This document shows, piece after piece, positions 57,796-64,000 of a DNA stretch of 64,000 nucleotides. The notes beneath the pieces were generated by a model. The model was not told where the DNA came from, made no database searches, and saw only the letters and a program-made list of their open reading frames with translations. The translations under genes and the position numbers were made by a program. This DNA is from Alphaproteobacteria bacterium (GTDB lineage Bacteria > Pseudomonadota > Alphaproteobacteria > MPNO01 > UBA830): assembly GCA_022822405.1 (NCBI GenBank), contig JAJEBT010000169.1, forward strand, positions 22,727 through 86,726, given 5' to 3'. Numbering within the stretch: position 1 is the first letter of the stretch; each line of letters opens with the position of its first letter.

Positions 57796-59124
57796 TCAGA
57801 AGGGGATGCGTACCGTGGCCCGGAGGCCGCCCATCGGCGAGTCGTCCAGAGTCACGTCGCCACCATGCCCGCGGGCGATGTCTCGGGCGATCGAAAGGCC
57901 GAGACCGGCACCACCGGTCTCCGGATTTCTTGAGACGTCGAGGCGGTAGAAGGGCTTGAAGACATCCTCGCGCCGATCCGCGGGAATGCCGTCGCCGTCA
58001 TCTTCCACCACGCACTCGATCTGGGTCCTCCGGTTCCGCACCGAGATGCGGATGTTCCGCGCATGGGTCAGGGCATTTTCCACCAGATTGGTCAGGCATC
58101 GCCGAAGCGCGTTCGGCCTCACCAGCATGCGAAGATCCCCGTCGAAGCTGGTCTCGATGCCGCCGCCGCCGGTATCGACGCCGACCGCGATCGCCCGCAC
58201 GATCTCGCCGATGTCGGCCTCGACAACGTCCTCACCTCCCTCGCCGCGGGCGAAAGCGAGATATTCGTCGACCATGACCTCCATTTCCCGCACATCGGCC
58301 TTGAGCGCCTCGACCTCCTCGGACTCGTCGAATAGTTCGAGCTGGAGCTTCATTCTGGTCAGCGGTGTGCGCAGGTCGTGGGAAATGCCCGCCAGCATCT
58401 CCGTCCGCTGCGTGAACGCATTCTGGATTCGCTGCTGCATGCGTTCGAAGGCCTGAGCCGCCAGCCGGATCTCGGTTGCACCTGACGCCCTGAAGCCTGG
58501 CACCGTGCGCCCCTTGCCAAAACTGTCCACGGCGGCGGCCAGACGCTGGATCGGACGCACCTGATTGCGCATGAAGACGGCGGCAACTCCGAACAGCACG
58601 ATCGAGGTTCCAACGGTCCACATGATGAAGATGTAGGTGGTCGAGCTAAACAGCCGCTTGCGCGGCACGGAGATCTCCATGACGCCGTCGGAAATCTGGA
58701 CCTTCAGGCGGACGAGGCGGTCGTGGCTCCATGTGTCGATCTCGAACGGGCGCCGCACCGCCGAACGCATCGCGTTGGCAAGGGTTGCGTTGAGGATACC
58801 ACCGCCGGAGACCGGAGCCACGTCGCGCAGGACCTCTCCCTTGCGAAAGATGAACGTCATTCCGAGACCATGGGCCGAATCGATCATCCGTTCTGCTCCC
58901 AGCGGAGTATCGGCGGCGTTTTTCAGGCTGATGATCAGGCTGATCTCGCTGGCCACGGCGGCGGCAAGCCGGCGCGTGATCGTCGTCCAGTGCCGGTCGT
59001 AGAAGATCCAGGCCGATACCAGCTGCACGAGGAGGAGGGGCATGATGATGATCAGGACGGACCTGCCGAAGAAGGATTTCGGCAGGTAGCGCTTGAACGC
59101 GCGCAGGACGGGCCTCCCGATCAT
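57796..59124 (-). CDS. Sensor histidine kinase, EnvZ-like
   Basis: A 442-residue inner-membrane kinase. Two membrane spans (about 20-42 and 165-187) flank a periplasmic sensor of about 125 residues. A HAMP domain follows (QVRPIQRLAAAVDSFGKG). The HisKA phospho-acceptor is in GISHDLRTPLTRMKLQLELF, and the ATPase domain has NLVENALTHA, DDGDGIP and GGAGLGLSIAR. The ATG overlaps the response regulator's stop by 4 bp (ATGA). The signal sensed is unknown; envelope or osmotic stress is typical of relatives. Confidence 0.95.
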   Translation of the reverse strand: MIGRPVLRAFKRYLPKSFFGRSVLIIIMPLLLVQLVSAWIFYDRHWTTITRRLAAAVASEISLIISLKNAADTPLGAERMIDSAHGLGMTFIFRKGEVLRDVAPVSGGGILNATLANAMRSAVRRPFEIDTWSHDRLVRLKVQISDGVMEISVPRKRLFSSTTYIFIMWTVGTSIVLFGVAAVFMRNQVRPIQRLAAAVDSFGKGRTVPGFRASGATEIRLAAQAFERMQQRIQNAFTQRTEMLAGISHDLRTPLTRMKLQLELFDESEEVEALKADVREMEVMVDEYLAFARGEGGEDVVEADIGEIVRAIAVGVDTGGGGIETSFDGDLRMLVRPNALRRCLTNLVENALTHARNIRISVRNRRTQIECVVEDDGDGIPADRREDVFKPFYRLDVSRNPETGGAGLGLSIARDIARGHGGDVTLDDSPMGGLRATVRIPF

Positions 59125-59849
59125 CGTTCACCCGCCATACGGTCGGGACGCAGGACATAGCCACGCCCGCGAACCGTGTGCAGGTATTTTGGTCTGCGGG
59201 GAACCGGCTCGATCTTGCGGCGCAAGCGCGTCACCTGAACGTCGACGTTCCGCTCACTGCCCCTGATGTTGCATTCCCGCAGCAGTTCCTCACGCGATAC
59301 CGTGTCTCCGGCGCGGCGGGCAAGGACCGACAGGAGCGTCTGTTCTATTGCGGTAAGGTCGATAACAGCCCCGCCACTGGTGAGCTCCTGGCGCGCGAGA
59401 TCGTAGGCGCAGGAACCCAGACCGATGGCGGCCGGAGGCTCCTGCGCAACGGCGCGCCGAAGGATTGACCGAATGCGCAGCACCAATTCCATGGGCTCGA
59501 ACGGCTTGGCAAGATAGTCGTCCGCGCCGAGTTCGAGGCCCCTGACGCGGTCTTCCGGCTCTCCCATTGCCGTAAGGAGCAGCACTGGCATGCCTGAATT
59601 GCCGCGAACCCACTGCAGGAGGGACAGGCCGTCTTCCCCTTCCATCATTATATCTACCACTGCCAAGTCGAACAGGAGACCTCGCATGCGCCCGCGAGCC
59701 TCTTCGGCACTGGCTGCGGTGGTGACGCGAAACCCGTTGCGCTCGAGATTCCTCCGGATCAGGTCGCGGGTGCGCGTATCGTCGTCGACGACGAGGATAT
59801 GCGATTGGTTTTCCATGGCAGTACGCAGTATATCCTCTTCGCTGGCCAT
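59121..59849 (-). CDS. OmpR-family response regulator
   Basis: A 242-residue regulator: receiver domain (about 16-130) with phospho-acceptor Asp66 in AVVDIMMEG, and the conserved Lys in [18 protein letters not shown], then a winged-helix DNA-binding domain ([13 protein letters not shown] region to [11 protein letters not shown]). ATG at 59849 is used; ATG at 59816 ([12 protein letters not shown]) is a real alternative, as both Shine-Dalgarno sequences are weak. It is first in the two-gene operon and divergent from serC. Confidence 0.95.
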   Translation of the reverse strand: MASEEDILRTAMENQSHILVVDDDTRTRDLIRRNLERNGFRVTTAASAEEARGRMRGLLFDLAVVDIMMEGEDGLSLLQWVRGNSGMPVLLLTAMGEPEDRVRGLELGADDYLAKPFEPMELVLRIRSILRRAVAQEPPAAIGLGSCAYDLARQELTSGGAVIDLTAIEQTLLSVLARRAGDTVSREELLRECNIRGSERNVDVQVTRLRRKIEPVPRRPKYLHTVRGRGYVLRPDRMAGER

Positions 59850-60059
59850 GTTCAGAACTCGCTCGAACTGTGCTATCCGATAAGACGGAGCGTGTCCGAC
59901 AGGGCGGGTCTTGCCGCCCGCGGTAGCGGAGACGCGTCGGCCCGGCCCGAGCTGACAGCAACGCCCGGGGCCGGGGTTGTCCGTTCGTTCCTGCCGGTCG
60001 CAGTCCGGATCGGCTTCTTCATCTCAACAGACGGCGCCGACGGCGCAAGCGAGACAGTG

Positions 60060-61250
60060 ATGACAGGTATTTCCGCGAAACCTGCCCGACGGCCGGACGT
60101 CGCCTGCTTCTCCTCCGGGCCCTGCACGAAACGGCCCGGCTGGTCGCCAACAGTCTTCGGCAACGCCTTGGTCGGCCGCTCTCACCGCTCGGCACCGGCG
60201 CGTGCCCGACTGGCGGCTGTGATCGACCGCTCGCGGGCGCTCCTCGGCATGCCCTCCGACTACCGCCTCGGCATCGTGCCCGCGTCCGATACCGGTGCTG
60301 TGGAAATGGCGCTCTGGTCGCTTCTCGGCGCGCGCGGGGTCGACCTCTTCGCCTGGGAGAGCTTTGGCGCCCAGTGGGTGGCTGACGTCGTGGATCAGTT
60401 GCAACTGGAGGATGCGCGCCGGTTCGTGGCCACCTACGGCGAGCTTCCCGATTTCGACCTCTGGGATCCGACCCGTGACATCGTCTTTACCTGGAACGGG
60501 ACGACATCCGGTGTCAGGGTACCGGACGGCAACTGGATTCCGTCGGCCCGCGAAGGGTTGACCATCTGCGACGCCACATCGGCCGTATTCGCGATGGAGA
60601 TTCCCTGGGACAAGCTCGATGTCGTCACCTGGTCATGGCAGAAAGTGCTCGGCGGCGAAGCCGCACATGGCATGCTCGCCCTGTCTCCACGGGCGGTGGA
60701 ACGCCTCGAGAACCATTCGCCGCCGTGGCCGGTGCCGAAGATATTCCGGCTGGCCACAGCCGGAAGACTGATCGAGGGGATTTTCCGAGGCGACACCATC
60801 AACACGCCCTCGATGATCTGCGTCGAAGACGCGCTTGACAGCCTCGCCTGGGCCGACGGGATCGGAGGGCTTTCCGCTCTCGTCGGGCGCAGCAAGAGAA
60901 ATCTCGCAGCAATTGCCGAATGGGTCGGCGCCTGTGACTGGGTCGACTTCCTGGCGGCCGATCCAGCCGTGCGATCATCCACCTCCGTTTGTCTGACCAT
61001 GACCGATCCCTGGTTCGCATCCCTTGACGCAGATCTGAAGGCCGCTGTCCCACGCCGCATCGACGCGCTCCTCGAATCGGAAGGCGTGGCCTATGACATC
61101 AACGGCTATCGCGACGCGCCCCCGGGGCTGCGGATCTGGGCAGGCGCAACCGTGGAGACGTCCGATCTCGAAGCGCTTTTCCCGTGGCTGGAATGGGCGT
61201 ACACAGTCGTACGGGCGGAGTTCCGGCAAACTGCCGAGGACGCCGCCTGA
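60060..61250 (+). CDS. serC: Phosphoserine aminotransferase
   Basis: A 396-residue PLP enzyme that converts 3-phosphohydroxypyruvate and glutamate to phosphoserine. The alphaproteobacterial-type N-terminus ([15 protein letters not shown]), the substrate-binding [15 protein letters not shown] and the PLP lysine in [15 protein letters not shown] are present. The start [13 protein letters not shown] has a GTG directly before it. The 5' open frame is longer but not conserved. serA follows by 96 bp. Confidence 0.95.
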   Translation: MTGISAKPARRPDVACFSSGPCTKRPGWSPTVFGNALVGRSHRSAPARARLAAVIDRSRALLGMPSDYRLGIVPASDTGAVEMALWSLLGARGVDLFAWESFGAQWVADVVDQLQLEDARRFVATYGELPDFDLWDPTRDIVFTWNGTTSGVRVPDGNWIPSAREGLTICDATSAVFAMEIPWDKLDVVTWSWQKVLGGEAAHGMLALSPRAVERLENHSPPWPVPKIFRLATAGRLIEGIFRGDTINTPSMICVEDALDSLAWADGIGGLSALVGRSKRNLAAIAEWVGACDWVDFLAADPAVRSSTSVCLTMTDPWFASLDADLKAAVPRRIDALLESEGVAYDINGYRDAPPGLRIWAGATVETSDLEALFPWLEWAYTVVRAEFRQTAEDAA

Positions 61251-61346
61251 CATTCATCCGGTCCTGTTCCGCCGGGATGCCCTGCGTTCCGCAAGATCCG
61301 GTGCGGACGGATAGGGTGTCATCACCAATCTGGAAGGCTTCCACCG

Positions 61347-62924
61347 ATGTCGAGAGTACTCATCGCCGACAGCCTGAGTCCGAAGGCGGTCGAAATCTTT
61401 GCGGAAAACGGGATAACCGCTGACGTGGCCACCGGGCTGGAGCCGGCGCAACTGCTTGAGCGAATCGGCAAGTATGACGGCCTGGCCGTCAGATCGGCCA
61501 CCAAGGTGACTGCAGACGTCATCAATGCCGGCAACCGGTTACGGGTGGTCGGCCGCGCCGGCATCGGTGTGGACAACATCGACATCGACGCCGCGTCGAC
61601 CCGCGGCATCGTCGTGATGAACGCCCCGTTCGGCAATTCGATCACGACCGCCGAACATGCAATAGCGATGATGTTCGCGCTGGCCCGCCAGATACCGCTT
61701 GCCAACCAGTCGACGCATTCGGGAGGATGGGAGAAGGCGCGCTTCATGGGAACCGAGCTGACTGGCAAGGTCCTCGGCATCATCGGCTGCGGCAACATCG
61801 GCGCGATTGTCGCCGAACGCGGCCTCGGCCTCAGGATGAAGGTCATTGCCGCTGACCCCTACCTGACGCCGGAACGCGCTGCTTCTCTGGGTGTCGAGAA
61901 AGTCACGCTGGATGAGCTGTTCAGACGCGCCGAGGTCATCACTCTGCACACCCCCCTGACCGGGGATACGAGGAACATGCTGGATGCGGAGAGTTTCGCC
62001 AAGATGCGCGATGGAGTCCTGATCGTGAACTGCGCGCGCGGCGAACTCGTCGTCGAGAAGGACATGAAGGAGGCAATCGAAAACGGAACGGTGGGAGGGT
62101 TCGCAGTCGACGTCTATCCCGAGGAGCCGCCGTCGGACTACAGCCTCTTCGGAATGGAGCAGGTAGTGGCAACGCCGCATCTCGGCGCCGCCACCGTCGA
62201 GGCGCAGGAGAAGGTGGCCTTGCAGATCGCGGAACAGATGTCCTCCTATCTCAAGACAGGCGCCGTAGTGAACGCGCTGAACATGCCCTCGATCTCGGCC
62301 GAGGAGGCGCCCAGGATCCGGCCCTACATGACGCTGGCGCGTCAGCTCGGAGGTCTCGCCGGCCAGGTCATCGACAGCGGACTGCGGACGGTGACGGTGG
62401 AATATGAAGGCCATGCTGCGGAACTGAACATGCGCCCCGTGACCGGCTACCTCCTGGAAGGCCTGCTTTCACCGCTGATCAGCGGCGTCAACATGGTGAA
62501 CGCGCCGATCCTCGCCCGCGAACGCGGAATCGACGTGTCCGAGACGCGTCATGAACGCTACGGGCAGTTCCAGTCGCTGATCCGCCTCACGTTTCAAACG
62601 GAGGAGCGCAGGCATACCGTGGCCGGAACGCTGTTCGGCGACAACCGGCCGCGAATCGTGGAGATCAACGGAATCCCGCTGGAAGCAGAACTGGGACGGA
62701 ACATGCTCTATTTCGTCAACCACGACAAACCCGGAATCATCGGACGCCTTGGCACGGCCCTGGGCAACGCGGGGGTCAACATTGCGACGTTCCAGCTCGG
62801 GCGCACCGAACCGGGCGGCGACGCGCTGGCGCTCATCGAGATCGACGGCGAGCTTCCGGCGGGCATCATCGAGGAACTTCGCCGGCTGCCCGACATCGTG
62901 CAGGTGAGGTCGTTGTCCTTCTGA
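61347..62924 (+). CDS. serA: D-3-phosphoglycerate dehydrogenase
   Basis: A 525-residue long-form PGDH committing 3-phosphoglycerate to serine. The NAD-binding segment is LGIIGCGNIGAIVAERG. The catalytic Arg and Glu-His occur in VNCARGEL and VVATPHLGAA. An intervening ASB domain (about 310-450) and a C-terminal ACT domain (from YFVNHDKPGIIGRLGTALG) allow serine feedback. It follows serC and precedes hisZ on the same strand, a conserved order. Confidence 0.97.
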   Translation: MSRVLIADSLSPKAVEIFAENGITADVATGLEPAQLLERIGKYDGLAVRSATKVTADVINAGNRLRVVGRAGIGVDNIDIDAASTRGIVVMNAPFGNSITTAEHAIAMMFALARQIPLANQSTHSGGWEKARFMGTELTGKVLGIIGCGNIGAIVAERGLGLRMKVIAADPYLTPERAASLGVEKVTLDELFRRAEVITLHTPLTGDTRNMLDAESFAKMRDGVLIVNCARGELVVEKDMKEAIENGTVGGFAVDVYPEEPPSDYSLFGMEQVVATPHLGAATVEAQEKVALQIAEQMSSYLKTGAVVNALNMPSISAEEAPRIRPYMTLARQLGGLAGQVIDSGLRTVTVEYEGHAAELNMRPVTGYLLEGLLSPLISGVNMVNAPILARERGIDVSETRHERYGQFQSLIRLTFQTEERRHTVAGTLFGDNRPRIVEINGIPLEAELGRNMLYFVNHDKPGIIGRLGTALGNAGVNIATFQLGRTEPGGDALALIEIDGELPAGIIEELRRLPDIVQVRSLSF

Positions 62925-63007
62925 GCCGCGGCCGGCGGCGCGGCAAGGAAGGACCGTCTCATGCAGGCACACGCACCAAAAAGGCCATACCGGCAAGGGG
63001 ACACGTC

Positions 63008-64000
63008 ATGAACGAGACCGGACGGAAAGCGCTGCTACCCGCCGGATTCCGCGATATCCTTCCGCCCGAAGCCGCCTTCGAGGCTGGTATCCGCGAGACC
63101 CTGGCTGCAACCTTCGCGAGCTACGGCTATGAACGCGTGAAGCCGCCGCTCGTCGAGTTCGAGGAAGGCCTGATGAGCGGCGCCGGCGCCGCGATGGCAA
63201 ACGAGACTTTCCGCCTGATGGATCCGGTATCGCAACGCATGATGGGCGTGCGGACCGACATAACAACGCAACTTGCCCGGATCGCGCTGACCAGACTCGC
63301 GGATGCGCCCAGGCCGTTGCGGCTTGTCTATACCGGCGAAGTACTCCGCGTCCGCAGCGCCCAGCTGCGTCCCGAGCGGCAGTTCGCCCAGGCCGGCGCA
63401 GAACTGATCGGTGCAGGCAGCGCCATGGCAGACATCGAGATCATCCAGATGGCCGCCGATTCGCTGCGCGAGATCGGCCTTCCCCGTTTGTCGCTGGATC
63501 TGACGATACCACCGCTGGTGCCACTCCTCCTCGACGAGACCGGTCTGCCGGAAGCGGAGAGACGGGCTCTGCGCGAGGCACTCGACAGGAAGGATGCCGG
63601 CGCCGTTCGCGAGGCTGACACGCCGATCACGGAGACCCTCTGCCTCCTGCTGGAAGGTACTGGTCCCGCCCAACAGGCCCTGACGATCCTGGACAGGCTG
63701 ACGCTGCCCGCTCCCGCCGCGCAGGAACTGGACCGGCTGCGCACTGTCTTCGACGGTCTCGCCGAACGCAGGTCCGATCTCGACATTACGATCGACCCGG
63801 TCGAGAATCGCGGTTTCGAATACCACACCGGGGTCAGTTTCACGTTCTTCTGCAGGAACGAGCGCGGCGAGATTGGCTCGGGCGGACGCTACATGGCATC
63901 GATCGGTGACGATGGGGACGGCGAACCCGCAACCGGTTTCACGCTCTACATCGATACCATATTGCGGGTACTGCCCGATCCCCAGAAGCCGGCCAGGATC
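63008..64000 (+). CDS. hisZ: ATP phosphoribosyltransferase regulatory subunit HisZ (3' truncated by window)
   Basis: The window ends inside this gene; 331 codons are seen. It is a catalytically inactive HisRS paralogue that activates the short-form HisG in the first step of histidine biosynthesis. It begins LLPAGFRDILPPEAAFE, like HisS, and has the class II motif 2-like segment TGEVLRVRSAQLRPERQFAQ. The histidine-binding loop reads VENRGFEYHTGVSF rather than RGLDYY. The Shine-Dalgarno is AGGGGA. HisZ implies that a short HisG lies elsewhere. Confidence 0.93.
   Translation, partial: MNETGRKALLPAGFRDILPPEAAFEAGIRETLAATFASYGYERVKPPLVEFEEGLMSGAGAAMANETFRLMDPVSQRMMGVRTDITTQLARIALTRLADAPRPLRLVYTGEVLRVRSAQLRPERQFAQAGAELIGAGSAMADIEIIQMAADSLREIGLPRLSLDLTIPPLVPLLLDETGLPEAERRALREALDRKDAGAVREADTPITETLCLLLEGTGPAQQALTILDRLTLPAPAAQELDRLRTVFDGLAERRSDLDITIDPVENRGFEYHTGVSFTFFCRNERGEIGSGGRYMASIGDDGDGEPATGFTLYIDTILRVLPDPQKPARI

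Overview
The window is dense, high-GC DNA with short intergenic gaps. It looks like an alphaproteobacterial chromosome, probably from a Rhodospirillales-like lineage. That placement is inferred from protein character and from gene neighbourhoods I recognise from this class: secA/argJ/mutT, grxC-nit-DUF1178, ubiG/lysC, rodZ-hisS-prfA-prmC, prs-rplY-pth-ychF, lgt-midA-pgeF, ybjN-proC and serC-serA-hisZ. I found no rRNA or tRNA genes, CRISPR array, transposase, integrase or prophage.

Region 1 (1 to about 20.8 kb) is an accessory catabolic region with genes on both strands. It holds an acyl-CoA synthetase and a ThDP-dependent decarboxylase, a Rieske oxygenase, a flavodoxin-fold quinone reductase, a TauD/TfdA dioxygenase and a 4,5-dihydroxyphthalate-decarboxylase-like protein. 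It continues with a cupin, an isochorismatase-family amidase, a cyclase-family hydrolase, a CodA-like amidohydrolase and a three-subunit molybdenum hydroxylase. A class II aldolase-fold protein, a DUF1015 protein and an MFS transporter close it. Housekeeping cysS sits inside. The enzyme set (Mo-hydroxylase, oxygenases, several C-N hydrolases, decarboxylases, transporter) would suit degradation of an N-heterocyclic or amide-bearing aromatic compound. The substrate is not determined.

Region 2 (about 20.9 to 39.3 kb) is core metabolism: secA; argJ and mutT; an MFS transporter; an NDUFAF5-like methyltransferase; glutaredoxin, a Nit1-like amidase and DUF1178; ubiG and lysC; a nitronate-monooxygenase-like protein; rodZ-hisS-prfA-prmC; mtnP. 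Region 3 (39.3 to 42.6 kb) has a YbdK-like ligase, a second Rieske oxygenase collinear with the first, a strong terminator and a dienelactone-hydrolase-like protein. Region 4 (42.6 to 52.3 kb) carries ychF-pth-rplY-prs, pgeF-midA-lgt, ubiK, ybjN-proC, a TetR regulator and csaA.

Region 5 (52.5 to 57.5 kb) is a stress module: oxyR divergent from katG, a terminator, then an exported phytochelatin-synthase-like protein. Region 6 (57.8 to 64 kb) has an OmpR/EnvZ-type two-component system, followed by serine biosynthesis (serC, serA) and a hisZ cut by the window edge.

Many genes are translationally coupled through ATGA/GTGA overlaps (for example the three Mo-hydroxylase genes, prfA-prmC, pth-ychF, lysC with the flavin enzyme, and the two-component pair). 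Several genes have GTG or TTG starts, set here by Shine-Dalgarno position and family N-termini. The most original leads are the heterocycle-degradation region, the CodA-like amidohydrolase with an altered catalytic motif, the oxyR-katG-phytochelatin-synthase-like module, and two intergenic stretches that may be gene remnants.
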